From contig JANUWF010001720.1 of the NCBI GenBank assembly GCA_026120185.1, positions 167,001 through 231,000 on the forward strand: a stretch of 64,000 bases of DNA, written 5' to 3'. This document shows, in pieces, positions 49,600-60,273 of the stretch (within the stretch, counting starts at the first letter, position 1; each line of letters begins with the position of its first letter). The stretch is from Voacanga thouarsii. Taxonomy: Eukaryota; Streptophyta; Magnoliopsida; Gentianales; Apocynaceae. A program made the position numbers and the translations under genes. The notes under the pieces were generated by a model. That model saw only the letters and a program-made list of their open reading frames with translations, was not told where the DNA came from and ran no database searches.

Positions 49600-52500
49600 T
49601 CAATCTGGATTCTAGATTCAGGAGCTACAGATCATATTTGTTCCTGCTTAAATTTTTTTTTTTCTGAATATCATCCTGCACAAAATGTGTCTATAAAGCT
49701 ACCAACTGGAGATATAGTGCATGTTTCACACGTAGGCACAATACAGTTAACATCTTCTATGATTTTAGATCAGGTCTTATACATTCCTACATTTTCTTTT
49801 AATCTGATTTCTGTGAGTAAGCTTCTTCAGCAGTCAAAATTTGTCATAACCTTAAAAAATGATTCATGTGTTATCCAGGATCCTCATCATGGTCGGATGA
49901 TTGGATCAGCTAGACTGTTTGGGGGTCTCTATCATCTTAATCTACGCCAGCCAAATTCCATTGTAAATTTAGTTTATGATATAACTACTGATGCATTTTA
50001 CAATAAGAATCTATTGTGGCACTTTAGACTTGGCCATTTATCAACAAAGCAGTTGATTGAAATTAAAAAAAATTGATTCCTCTATTGCTTTACCTGCTGA
50101 TGAAGTGTTTTGTCCAATATGTCCTTTAGCTAAACAACATAATTGCCTCTTTTCCTTTACATCAAGGAAGTGTTGCTTCCAATTTTGACTTAGTACATAT
50201 GGACATTTGGGGTCCTTTTAAAACCAGTACTATTCATGGTCATAAGTATTTTTTAACCATAGTGGATGAATTCAACAGATTTTCTTAGGTGTTTTTGTTG
50301 AAACAAAAATCTGAAGTAAGACTCTTAATCAAAGACTTTATTGCTTATGTTGAAACTCAATTTACTAAAAGAGTCAAAGTTTTAAGATCTGATAATGGTA
50401 TTGAATTTCAACTTGCTAAATTTTATCATTCAAAAGGTATTATTCATCAAACGTCATGTCCTTATACTCCTAAGCAGAATGGCATTGTTGAAAGAAAACA
50501 TCAGCATATTCTGAATGGCCTTAAGATTTCAGTCTCAAACCCCTCTTGCATATTGGGGTTTCGGCATTCAACATGCTGCATATTTGATAAACATTACTCC
50601 CACACTTATTTTAAATCAACAAACACCATTTGAAAGGCTATATCAAAAGGTTCCAGATTACAGTTTCCTTAAAGTGTTTGGCAGCTTAGCTTATGCTTGT
50701 ACTCAATTTCCACACAGAAATAAATTTGATCCCAGAAGTAAACCTTGTGTTTTTCTTGGGTATTCTTCATCTATAAAAGGTTTCCTTTTGTTGGATCTTC
50801 TTTCTAGAGAGGTCTTCATGTCCAAAAATGTCTCCTTCATAGAGTCTTGTTTTCCTTTTGTGCATTATAAGACTCCATCTAATTCTACTTGTGATAGAGT
50901 TGTTTTACCTCTGCTTTATTCTCCTTTAATCTATCCACCTCAGAATTCTCCTCAACAAGATTCTCATTTGTCTTCTTCTGTTCCTGAAGTTTCCCTTAGA
51001 AGATCTACAAGAACCATCACTGCTCCTGTTCATCTTTCTGATTACATTTGCTCCAAAGTGCAAAAAATCACTACACCACATCTCTTACCTTCTTCCATTG
51101 TTTGTTCAACTTTCCTTAACAATGATAATCAACATTTTGAACCTAAACACTATTTTGAGGCTGTGAAAATCAAAGAATGGTGTTCAATAATGAAATCTGA
51201 AATTGCAGCTTTGGAAGCAAATCAAACATGGCATTTAGTTCCTCTGCCACTTGGTAAGAAGACAATTGAGTGTAAATGGGTATATCGAATCAAATATAAA
51301 GCTGATAGATCTATTGATAGGTATAAGGCAAGACTTGTTGGAAAAGAATATACACAACAAGAAAGAGTAGATTTCTTGGATACTTTTGCACCTGTTGTAA
51401 AGATTACCACTATTAGGCTAATGTTAGCCCTTGCTGCAAAGTCTAATTGGTATATTCATCAATTGGATGTGAATAATGCTTTTCTGCATGGAGATTTGTT
51501 TGAAGAGGTTTACATGGATATGCCTCCAGGTTTTTCAACTAATGATGCTTCTTTGGTCTGCAAACTAGATAAATCATTATATGGGCTTAAACAGGCTAGT
51601 AGGCAATGGAATGCAAAACTTACTGCTGAATTGATTTCACTTGGTTTCCATCAGTCCAAGAGTGACTATAGTCTATTTTTCAAAAGAATCCCTAACTTGT
51701 TCATTGCAGTTTTAGTATATGTTGATGATATCCTTGTTTTGAGTAATCACTTAGATGCCATTGTTGAAGTTAAAAATCAATTGCATCATCAGTTTAAAAT
51801 CAAAGATATGGGTGATCTTCATTATTTCCTTGGTTTAGAGGTTCATAGAAATTCAGATGGCATTGTGTTGTCTCAACAGAAATATTTGATAGATCTGCTT
51901 CATACACATGGTTATCTTGGCTACAAACCAGTGTCTACCCCTTTAGATAGTAAATTGAAGTTATCTACTGGAGACTTAGAGTTATTTCCAGATGCTTCTC
52001 TATACAGAAGTTTGGTTGGAAAATTATTATATTTGAATCATAACAGACCAGATATTACTTTTGCAGTTCAGCAGTTGAGTCAATATCTCAATGCTCCAAC
52101 AGTTTTGCATATTCAAGCTGTGTATAGACTTTTGAGATATCTCAAAGGCACCATTTTCCAGTGGATACTTGTTTTGGTCTTCAAGTCTATGCTGATTCAG
52201 ATTGGGCAGGTTGTCAGGATTCTAGAAGATCAATTACTGGTTTTTGTGTCTATTTTGGCTCAGCTCTTGTGTCATGGAAATCCAAGAAACAATCAGTGGT
52301 TGCTCGAAGCTCAGTTGAGGCAGAATATATAGCATTGGCTCAATCTGTTTGTGAATTGCAGAGGATTTTGCATTTTTTTCAAGAGCTTGGTTTTACTTGC
52401 ATCTTACCAGTTCCTCTTTTTTGTGACAATAGAAGTGCCCTTCATTTGATTGAAAATCCTATCTTTCATGAATGAACTAAGCATATAGAAATTGATTGTC

Positions 52501-52620
52501 ACTTCATTAAAGATCAATTTCAAGCTAGCTGCATTAAGCCCTTTCCAGTTTCTTCTGCTCAACAGTTAGCTGATATCTTCACCAAAGCATTACCTCCTGC
52601 TCCTTTTTCCTTGTTGTTAT
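49600..52620 (+). pseudogene. copia pol, nearly complete (PR-IN-RT-RH)
   Basis: Protease has WILDSGATDHIC with an intact DSGA active site (about 49607). GAG-pre-integrase has LLWHFRLGHLS. Integrase has HMDIWGPF, VDEFNRFS and RSDNGIEF, with ERKHQHILN downstream. The 605-residue open frame (50515-52332) carries the linker and RT, with KWVYRIKYKADRSIDRYKAR and the catalytic VYVDDILVLSN. RNase H follows in another frame (52161-52620) with YADSDWAGCQDS, ARSSVEAEY and ADIFTKALP. Lesions visible: a frameshift in an A run near 50075, a further shift near 50130, a stop at 50287, a shift near 50515, a shift near 52165 and a stop at 52474. Most are single-base or homopolymer changes, as in a recently dead element. 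Confidence 0.93.
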
Positions 52621-52660
52621 CTCATTTAGGGGTTCACTCTACATCCAGCTTGCGGGGGGA

Positions 52661-53115
52661 TGTTAAGGCTCATATGAAAAAATGTGATCAGAAGAAGAAG
52701 TGTGCAGTTGCAGATGCTGAACTTTAGAAGCAAAAGGCTCAGAAGCAGAAACAGAAATCTGCTATTGCTGTTGTCCAATCAGCAGCTCAGTTAGCAGCCA
52801 AGTCAGCAGTTAAGCATGCCAGCTCACTGCAAAGACCCAACTCATTGCCCATCCACATTTATTTTTGATCCTGGTTAACTAATTTGGAAATGTCTTTGGC
52901 GGCAACAAACAATTAGTTCCACATGCTCTATTGCCAGCTGTTTAATTATTGGATGTAATTTCATTTTAGTTTTAGTTGATAGTTTGTTTTGGATCCGGAT
53001 GGTGTATATAAGTTCATTTTAGTGTAATCTGCACTTCTCAATGCTTTGATGAATAAAATCAGAGAAAGTTTCTTCATGTTTCCTTCTGCAATTTTTCTGC
53101 ATTTTCATTTCAACA
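52661..53115 (+). repeat. 3' LTR of the compact copia element
   Basis: Follows the purine tract TTGCGGGGGGA. It matches the 5' LTR with scattered, mostly transition, differences. Confidence 0.95.
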
Positions 53116-53120
53116 TATAT

Positions 53121-53493
53121 AATAAAAAAGATTGAAGAGTAATTAATGAAATTTATCCTCAAACTATATTGTTTGTCTTGAAAAAGTTTCAAATCTTCTC
53201 CTTTTTTTTCTTCAGAATTTTCAATACTTGAGCTGTATATTTTGAAAACTTTTTGTCCAACTACGAGTTTCGTGGCATTAGTTATGTGCCGGCCACGTGT
53301 AATATTTTTTTAGGAGTAAATTTACCTCTTTTTCAACTTCCAAGGGCATTTGAAGGAGGACCAGAGGTTGGCTATGTGAAGAATATAGATAAAATGACAA
53401 ATTTGTCTTTAAAGAATACACATTTCGATACATGATTAAAACTGTCAGATTCTATCACGAAATTAATGGTTGGGACCAAAAGTTTTAAAAAAA
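53121..53493. other. No gene recognised
   Basis: Host-like AT-rich DNA between the compact copia element and the MITE. Confidence 0.3.
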
Positions 53494-53742
53494 TACTCCC
53501 TCCATTTCAAAATATTTGTTCATGAAACTTTTTTATTTTTTTTCAAAATACTTGTTCATGTACATATTTCTAGAACTAATGATTAGTTTTTTCCTATTGT
53601 ACCCCTATTTATTCCAAGTCAACTACACAACTTTCCAAAACTCTTATTTCTTCTTGATTTTTGGAAATTTTCAACTACACAACTTTCCCTTAATCTGTGT
53701 GCAAAAGGCTTCATGAACAAGTATTTTGAAACGAAAGGAGTA
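53494..53742. mobile_element. Stowaway-like MITE
   Basis: A 249-bp element with terminal inverted repeats: TACTCCCTCCATTTCAAAAT at the left and, reversed, TACTCCTTTCGTTTCAAAAT at the right. The similarity extends inward over about 36 bp (TTGTTCATGAA). The TA ends and the CTCCCTCCGT-like start are those of Stowaway (Tc1/mariner) MITEs. There is no coding capacity. Confidence 0.88.
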
Positions 53743-54094
53743 TAGTTTAAGCTCTAAAAGAGCTGGAGGGGGAAAAAAAAAGAAGACATATTTCGGACTT
53801 TTCTATGGCAAACTAAATAGTTTAAATATGATTTTTTCCAATTACTCGAGATCGAAACCAAAGATTAAATGAAAGAAGAAGGGAGGAAGGAGACTTTGAA
53901 AAGTTGTATTTAAAGAGTAAAAAAAATTACTTTTTTAAGGGACATGTTTTTTGCTCTAATTAAAAAATGAAAAATAAAAAACAAAAAGTTAAACGTCACT
54001 CATTTAAGTTATATAAGAAAGTGATTGTAAAATATTTAAAAATGGGGCAATTACTGACCATACTGTTAAGGTAATTTTTAATCATACTATATAA
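53743..54094. other. No gene recognised
   Basis: Short AT-rich stretch between the MITE and the Helitron start; position 54094 is the A of the A/T Helitron target. Confidence 0.3.
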
Positions 54095-54598
54095 TCTTCT
54101 ACATAATAGAAAAAGGAGTTTGGTGACACTGTTCATTTTTCGTCATTGAGGACATTTTTGTCTTTTTACAATTTTTTTTTTTTTTTTTTTTTGCCAGTGA
54201 GGTGCAATGAAACCTCTTTTTGCATCTGACGATACCCATGTGATTTGGGATTTTTCACTGATGTTTCAATTGCTTTGAGTGTGCGTGGCAAAATGAAGTG
54301 TACACTTGGTAAGAATTCTTCATACAGGTGAAGCCACTTCACTGCTTGGTTTTCGGTACGGGTTCCCCCACTGACCACAGAGCAACTATGCCTTCCTCTT
54401 CTCTTCGCCCTCAGTCTCTTCTTCCTTTCACTTTCTATTCTCCTCTATACTTCTATTCCCTATCCATCGCCATCATTAATTCCAAAGTTTCCGCCCTCCC
54501 TCCCCAATATAATACACCGCCACTCTATTCACTACGGTGCCAGTAGCGATGGTGACGGCAGCCGAGGAAGCTGATGGACCTTGAGGATCTAAATAGAT

Positions 54599-54684
54599 CA
54601 GATTGCGTGGCATAAGAAAGAGACCACGGGGAAGGTTTTGCAGCGGAGATCAGGGACCTATGGAAGAAAACGACGGTATGGCTA
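54599..54684 (+). pseudogene. AP2/ERF DNA-binding domain fragment
   Basis: The + strand reads RGIRKRPRGRF, then after one extra T (run at 54637-54640) AAEIRDLWKKTTVWL. This is the first half of an ERF-type AP2 domain, where the family has R-G-(V/I)-R-x-R-P-W-G-(K/R)-(F/Y)-A-A-E-I-R-D; the conserved Trp after Pro is Arg here. The DPWKKTRVWL-like segment resembles the repressor-type ERF group, a tentative hint. The rest of the domain (GTFDTAEEAA) is absent. Only about 28 residues remain, frameshifted, so no transcription factor is made. It is one of several host pieces inside the Helitron. Confidence 0.8.
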
Positions 54685-54859
54685 TTTCTCTGGGGTCAGC
54701 AACCGTAGTTGTTTTTTTCTGTCTCACAAATTTATGACAATACTGGATCTGCTATCTGATCAGGTGTTACCCTAATTTTTCTGTTACGAATTTGGTAAAA
54801 TTGATGTGAAGGAATCATATGCAACTTTTTTCTGGCTATTTTTTGCTGATTGAGATTTT

Positions 54860-54990
54860 GTTGAAGGATGTAAGGGGTGCTACTGTGAAGGTTGCGGACG
54901 AGGAAGAAGAGTGGATTTGAGATGACAGTAGTAGGAGGACAGATAAGGAAGAGAAAGATGAAGGATTCAATTTTTTCCATGATTTCCCGG
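54860..54990 (+). pseudogene. Possible captured exon, unidentified
   Basis: An exon-like open stretch reads GATVKVADEEEEWI, then after a stop an acidic/basic segment with TDKEEKDEGFNFF. I do not recognise it. The composition suggests a coding origin like the other fragments of this Helitron, but this is weak. Confidence 0.25.
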
Positions 54991-55719
54991 TATCAAGTTC
55001 TGAAGCTTTTTTTTTTTTTTTTGAAATTGTTAATATCTCTTGCTGACTTTTGTGATTTCTGAAGCTCATGATGCAATTATGAGAATATGAAAATCTTTTG
55101 TTGTCCTGAAGAAACTATACTTCCATTTTTAGCATAATTTGTTTCTGCATACTGAGGGCAATTGTGTGCATGATTCTTGGTTCAGGTTCCATGGATACAA
55201 GTTAGCAGATCAAGGTCACTGCTCTTGATGGTCAAACCAGTAGTATTTCTCGTGGCTTTTTTTTTTTTTTTTCAGCTGGGGGTTGCTGTATGAAGAAGAT
55301 TTTTTAGGAAATGTATGTGTATGTTGCTTTAATTCCTTGCTCTATGTTGAGTTTTTTTCTTCAATTAGGTTAAAATTGACATATACTTTATTTTCACCAT
55401 CAGGCATCACTATAATTTTTATGGTGTGAGGTTTGCTTAGCCTTTAATTTTTCAGTTCTGTGTTAAAATTAAGTGGGTTTGTGGGAATTTTGTTTCATGG
55501 GCTGATTTGGAACATCAGCCTTCATTGTCCATCTGTTTTGAGTTTCTAGGCATTGGTAAATTTTTTTCCCATTTTAAGGACTTTTTTCTTAAAAAATCTA
55601 ATTTTCCTTTTATGACAAGAATGAAAAATTCCCCAATAGCTGATCTTAGATATTTGTTGTATTTTCTTTGGGATAAATTTGTGGGTAGTATATGTCTTCT
55701 TTGGTGCTTTCTTGTGTAG

Positions 55720-56990
55720 GACCTTAGTTTTAATGACTTGACTGGTGACATTCCAACAATCTTCAGTAAACATGGCAAAGCAAATTTCATGTAAGTAAAT
55801 ATTCTTAAGCAAAGCTTTATTCTTTCATTTATAAGCCTTTATTTTGAAATTTTTTAAGGCTAAGAAAATAATTCTTTTGTTTTACAGGTATCTCACAGGA
55901 AACAAGCTTACTGGATGAATTCTGGATGGATTTTATGAAGAAACAAGAATGTCTATATGAATTTCTCCAATATACTGAATAGATTTCATTCCTCAAATAT
56001 CTGCAGCAAGAATTTTGTTAATACGTTTGAGATAATTTCTTCTTATGCTTGTTTATGATTTATTATTACGTCACAGTGTTGCGAGTACCAAAAGCTTAAA
56101 ATAGATTACATGATGTTGGATTTCAGCAATTCTATTCAGAAGCACAAATATGCCATTAGTGTTGCATTTATTAAAGCTAACAAAGAGTGTACCTTGATAT
56201 TGGTTACAATTGCTTGCCACCGTGATGTTTCTTAAATCAATTTTACCTAGGAAGGATCAAGACCAGTTGAGAGCCCTCATAGAAGCATGTAAGTTACTAT
56301 TTATTAAATTTGGGTTTAAAAGAATCATTTTAAAATTGTTTGTATTAATAATTCTTGCACTCATGGCTGTAGAAACTTGGTGGAGAGTTACTTATCCAAA
56401 GAAAAGTTGTAATATTCTTGTGCATGGTCTTTTTCTTTGCCCAGCTATTGATCTATCAAGAAGATTGGATTTTGTTCCCTTTTTAATTATACATAGAGAG
56501 ATAACTATGCTTATATTTTTTTGTATTGAAAGTCTGCATTTTCATCATCAAATCTTTCTTGAATCTAACTTACAATGCCACTTCACTCTTGCCAAAAGCA
56601 AGACTTTCCCTATTCTGACTAGAGCGATCGAGGTGAGTCTTTTTTCTTGTCTAAATTTCTTTTCTAATTTCAGGTTAACAAATTTATGCTAGATTGTGAA
56701 GCCTTTTTCCAAAATTTCAACTTTTGTAGAACATTATTCTTTGTATATCAACTGTGGAGGAAGGGAGTTGATCATCAAGAATGGCACCAAATATGAAAGC
56801 TGATTTAGAAGCAAGGGTTGCTTCAATGTATTATTTAGGACAAAATTGGGCATTTTGCAGCACTGGGAACGTCATAGACAAAGACATTAATGCAGATGTT
56901 TATATGGGCCAATGTGACTATATTCTTGGCTTCAAATTATGTGAATGTGGTGTTGAACCGTTTATATACCTTCATGTGAAATTACATGCA
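55720..56990 (+). pseudogene. LRR-malectin receptor-like kinase fragment
   Basis: Exon-like segments follow one another with splice signals. Segment 55720-55790 (71 bp, after TGTAG and before GTAAGT) gives DLSFNDLTGDIPTIF. Segment 55888 to about 55970 (after TTTACAG) completes the split Met codon and gives YLTGNKLTG, a stop, then a shifted GWIL.RNKNV piece. At 56374-56391 stands NLVESY. At 56735-56990 is a malectin-like piece with LYINCGG, SMYYLGQNWAF and STGNVIDKDI, frameshifted near 56798. This order (last LRR, NLVESY, malectin) is that of group VIII LRR receptor kinases such as the RFK1/At1g07650 type, cell-surface kinases with LRR and malectin ectodomains. Transmembrane and kinase parts are missing. 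Captured piece, not functional. Confidence 0.85.
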
Positions 56991-57194
56991 TAATGCATGT
57001 GTAAGTCTTTTGTTTGACGATGTTATTTTATCATCATCTGTAGCTTGCTTTTCTAAGGAGTGATGAAAATTAGCTACAGTTTTGGCATTATTGGACCATA
57101 TGACTTCATTATTTACAAGCCTTTTATAACTATGTGAAGACTTGTTTGTTTTGCATGTATCTGAGCGTACTTATTTTAAAATTTGTTCTGGCAG

Positions 57195-57436
57195 TTTTGG
57201 CGGATTGATCCATTAGATCAGAAGAAAAATAGGTCATTTGAGGCCTTGCCACCACCCCCACTGGTATCTCCAAATGTGACTCCCATTAAAGTCGAGGGAG
57301 GAGAACCCATAAGAAGAAGGCTTCAAGTTTCTATTGCTCGACATAGCCTCAGAACTAAAGGGCAACATATTCAACTCTTTATCAATCACTTTAGAGTGGA
57401 TGTAAGGAGAAGTGAAGAGCAGTTCTTCCATTACAG
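57195..57436 (+). pseudogene. AGO4-like Argonaute 5' exon fragment
   Basis: After an intron-like CTGGCAG acceptor, the + strand is open and reads EALPPPPLVSPNVTPIKVE, SIARHSLRTKGQHIQLF, INHFRVDV and QFFHYS. The proline run, the basic G-T-K-G-Q segment, the NHFKVDV-like motif and FFHYS at an exon end match the N-terminus of AGO4-clade Argonautes, which bind 24-nt siRNAs in RNA-directed DNA methylation. In those genes an intron interrupts right after FFHYS, and here GTATATG follows. Only about 80 of some 900 residues are present; PAZ, MID and PIWI domains are absent. No stop codon lies in the fragment itself. It could be part of a chimeric transcript of the Helitron; a protein of function is unlikely. 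Confidence 0.88.
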
Positions 57437-58595
57437 TATATGTCGTTTGTCTTTGCCTTTAAGTTATACAATACTTCTAATTTTGTTTCAGTCCTTGAGA
57501 AGAAGTATGGTTTACATGAGTATTTTTGTGTTGTCATTAGGGTTTGCAGTAGTTTTCTGTTGTTCTTTTTAATCCCTTTTAAGTTTTTTATGTGGGCTTT
57601 TCTTGGTAGTTAATTTAAAATGGATACTAACGTACTTTTCTTTTTTAATTGTTCTTTCATTCACAATCCAACCACCCCTTCTCTACTTGCCTTCTCGTTT
57701 CTGTAGTAAATTTTGTGCCCTCTCTCTGGTTGGGCTTTTTTCACTATTCTTGGTAGCTATAGGTTGTTTTTTCTACCTTGAATTGGAAAGAAAGAAATAT
57801 GTCATGAGAATTAATTATAAACTATGATTCTTTGATTATTTTTCTTGCCAAATGTGTGTTGAAGAGGGAACTTTTGAGATTTCAGAATTTGGTTCACCTT
57901 GATGTTTTTTGTGTTCAGTGGACTAAAGAATTGATTTCAGCTTTCGCTTCAAATTTATGCTAAGCTCATTTGTTGCCTTTTATTGTATAAATTGATATAG
58001 TTTGTGTTAATATGTCCAAGACCACTAATAATTGGGTTCTGATTTTGAAGAACTTTTAAGTGTAGGATTTGCTTTGATAGTGTAGAAGTGACTTTTAAGT
58101 TTCTAGTGGTGTGACATGTTCTGTAATGAAGCTTGATTAGTTTGTCAGGCATCAACCTTGATAACTTATATTTTGACTTCAATGAGTATAAATGTGTTCT
58201 TTTGTGTTGTATGAAAATCTCCTTTTGGACAAAATGTGTACTTTTATATATTGGAGGTAAGCAGAGCAATGCGTTGGCATTTCAAATTGTATTTTCTGGT
58301 TTCCATATGTGCTAGACCTAATTAATGTATTTTGCCCGAAATGCCTTGCGGTTTGTGACATTCTTATATCTACTTGAAGAAGCAATGGGGATTTAAGATT
58401 ATATTTGTGTTAAACCATGTACATGTAACTGTTGGTGTGTAACTTTCTAAGAAATACAATATCAGTACCGGTAGAAGTTATATTAGCCGTGGAAGCAACT
58501 ACATTAGATCACATTGTATTGTGTTTATTTTATGATGCATTTTTTCTTGTACATCCCTATATTGCTTAGACATAATATGATTTATTCTCTCCAGG

Positions 58596-59170
58596 CTGGG
58601 GATTCTAGCATAAAGAGGTGAAGATTAAGCAAGAAGTGGATTGGAGGATTGCTACTGAACTAGAATCAATGGAGAAATGCATTACAGCCTCACAGTAACA
58701 TATGGCGTCTACATCTGAAGAAGCTGCTGCAAGCACCTCTAACATGTTGATTAGACCTGAAAAATCTGGCTATGATGAACTTCCTTAGGAAATGCATGAA
58801 ATGAAAATTAGAGATGATAAATCTAATAGCCACGAGGAGAATCTAAAGGTTAATGCTGATTCTTTGTCCTTTAAATCTGTGAGCCATGAGAACAGTAATA
58901 TTCTGGACTGGAGGACTGTTGCTGAACCAGAATCAATGGAGAAATGCACTACAGCCTCAGAGCAACAATGGTGAAGGCCATGATTTTGAGATTTAGGGTG
59001 GTAGTCAATTCCTAGGAGATGATGATCTTGAAGATGAATTGTCATTTGATGAGGATGAGAATGTAGCTGAGATGCGAAGTACTTATTGCATTCCTGTTGA
59101 CCGGGTGTGCCAAAAACTTGATATCCAATTCGGAGCACTCCCATAGAATTATTGTACTCTTTGCTTCTGT
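58596..59170 (+). pseudogene. Unidentified captured exon with acidic C-terminal segment
   Basis: Begins after a CTCTCCAG acceptor-like site; open stretches alternate with stops. It holds two diverged copies of the phrase ESMEKC.TAS (near 58667 and 58933), so the segment has an internal duplication. It ends with DDDLEDELSFDEDENVAEM and CIPVDRVCQKLDIQ. I do not recognise the family. Highly acidic regions of this kind occur in many nuclear or RNA-binding proteins, which is no identification. It is the last captured piece before the Helitron 3' end. Confidence 0.45.
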
Positions 59171-59370
59171 GACCAACTGCCAGCATAGAATCTTTATGGC
59201 TTAAAGCATTTGGAATTAGTTTCTTTCCATTGACTGAATTTATGATCCTATAGTTGGATTTTGGGATATCTCTGTCCTTTAATAGAATTTCAGTATTTTG
59301 GCGAATCTCTCGCCCTTAGCCTCACTGTTTCCTTAAGATTTGTTATTTGTTCAATATTTTCTTGCTACAG

Positions 59371-59406
59371 GTACCCGAGCGCGTCTTGCGCGAGACAGTC
59401 ACCTAG
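59371..59406 (+). other. Helitron 3' terminus (stem-loop and CTAG)
   Basis: A GC-rich segment ACCCGAGCGCGTCTTGCGCG stands out from AT-rich surroundings. It contains a small stem-loop six bases before CTAG, and T follows. Such a structure is the termination signal of rolling-circle transposition. Confidence 0.7.
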
Positions 59407-59870
59407 TATATTTTTAAAAAGGATTTTTATGGGGCAATTGCCCCCAAGAAGTCATATGTGGATCCATCCTTGAAGTCGAACATAGATCTATTATAAAAAA
59501 TATAAATATATTTTAAAATGTCCCCCCCCCCCCCCACCCTCCGATTTTTTTTTTTTATAAACAATAAATCATCCATTATAGGAAAAAATGACCAGCGTTA
59601 CTATAATCAGAATATTTCTTAAATTTCTCTCCCAATACACGAAAGAAAGGGAATTGAGAAAGATAGATATGTAAAAAAAAAAAAAAGAATAAAAATGCTA
59701 CATAAAAGTTTTAAAAAAATTTTTGTGAACCCCAAAAACCATAATTGGGTACAAATTATAACAAAAATAAAAATAAATAAATACACAGTCATCTTCTTCA
59801 TTATATTTCCAACTCTATCTTCAAATTACATTTGCAAAATGAGCGTAACTTTACCTCATTCCATAAAAGA
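59407..59870. other. No gene recognised; includes a C15-type homopolymer
   Basis: A C-rich run (59523-59540) next to a T run (59546-59555) and otherwise AT-rich DNA. No repeats or genes noticed. Confidence 0.35.
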
Positions 59871-60202
59871 TATTTCCCCGTCCTTTTTTATCTATCCATT
59901 TTAATTAAAATTTTTGTCTCAATCTATCTGTCTCAATTAGCAAATGAAGATGATATTAATTGTTATTTTTTTCATAAATACTCCTCTTTAATACAATAAA
60001 TATTGTGCACTTGTAGTGGGAAATGAAAGTAAATTAAATATGCTTACCACACATAAAACTTTGGAATTTGATTAATCTTTAATAAAAAGAGAGATTCTTT
60101 AAGGGTAAAATAGAAAATGTTAATTAATTAACTGAAAATCTTATTTTTCTTAAAACTTGTGAATTGGTTAAAATGGATAGATAAAAGGGGACGAAGGGAA
60201 TA
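59871..60202. mobile_element. Stowaway-like MITE, copy 1
   Basis: A 332-bp element with ends TATTTCCCCGTCC and, reversed, TATTCCCTTCGTCC, followed inward by TTTTATCTATCCATTTTAA on both sides. The interior matches 60274-60606 throughout (GATATTAATTG, ACTCCTCTTTAATACAAT, AATGTTAATTAATTAACTG). TA ends suggest Tc1/mariner-type mobilisation. Confidence 0.88.
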
Positions 60203-60273
60203 GTAGTTATTTAATCATTTAGAAAGAAGGTAAAAAATCAAGGAGGGAGTAAAAGTAAGTTTGGGCAGAGAAA

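Larger units (their letters stand above)
47664..53115 (+). mobile_element. Compact full-length Ty1/copia element, TSD TATAT
   Basis: A 5452-bp element with LTRs of 460 bp (47664-48123) and 455 bp (52661-53115), both starting TGTTAAGG and ending TTTCAACA, flanked by TATAT at 47659-47663 and 53116-53120. A primer site (48124), gag, protease, integrase, RT, RNase H and a purine tract (52650-52660) are all in place. By eye the LTRs differ at roughly 15-20 positions, so it is younger than the other elements here. Few lesions break its frame. Confidence 0.97.
54095..59406 (+). mobile_element. Non-autonomous Helitron carrying host gene fragments
   Basis: The left end starts TCTTCTACATAATAG after an A (54094) and continues GGTGACACTGTTCATTTT, a beginning I associate with plant Helitrons. 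The right end has a short stem-loop (GTCTTGCGCGAGAC, 59383-59396, a 5-bp stem with one G-T pair) six bases before CTAG (59403-59406), followed by T. TC start, CTAG end, insertion between A and T and the absence of a target duplication are the Helitron hallmarks. No Rep/helicase is encoded. Inside are pieces of an ERF factor, an LRR-malectin receptor kinase and an AGO4-like gene, and an unidentified piece, all on the + strand and with intron-like spacers. Limits are by eye; the stem is shorter than usual. Confidence 0.75.

Noticed and set aside
56210..56692. A 160-codon open frame in the Helitron
   Set aside because: It crosses an intron-like region between receptor-kinase pieces; the recognisable NLVESY phrase is in another frame.
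57603..58315. Open frames between the AGO4-like exon and the next captured piece
   Set aside because: T-rich, intron-like sequence without motifs.
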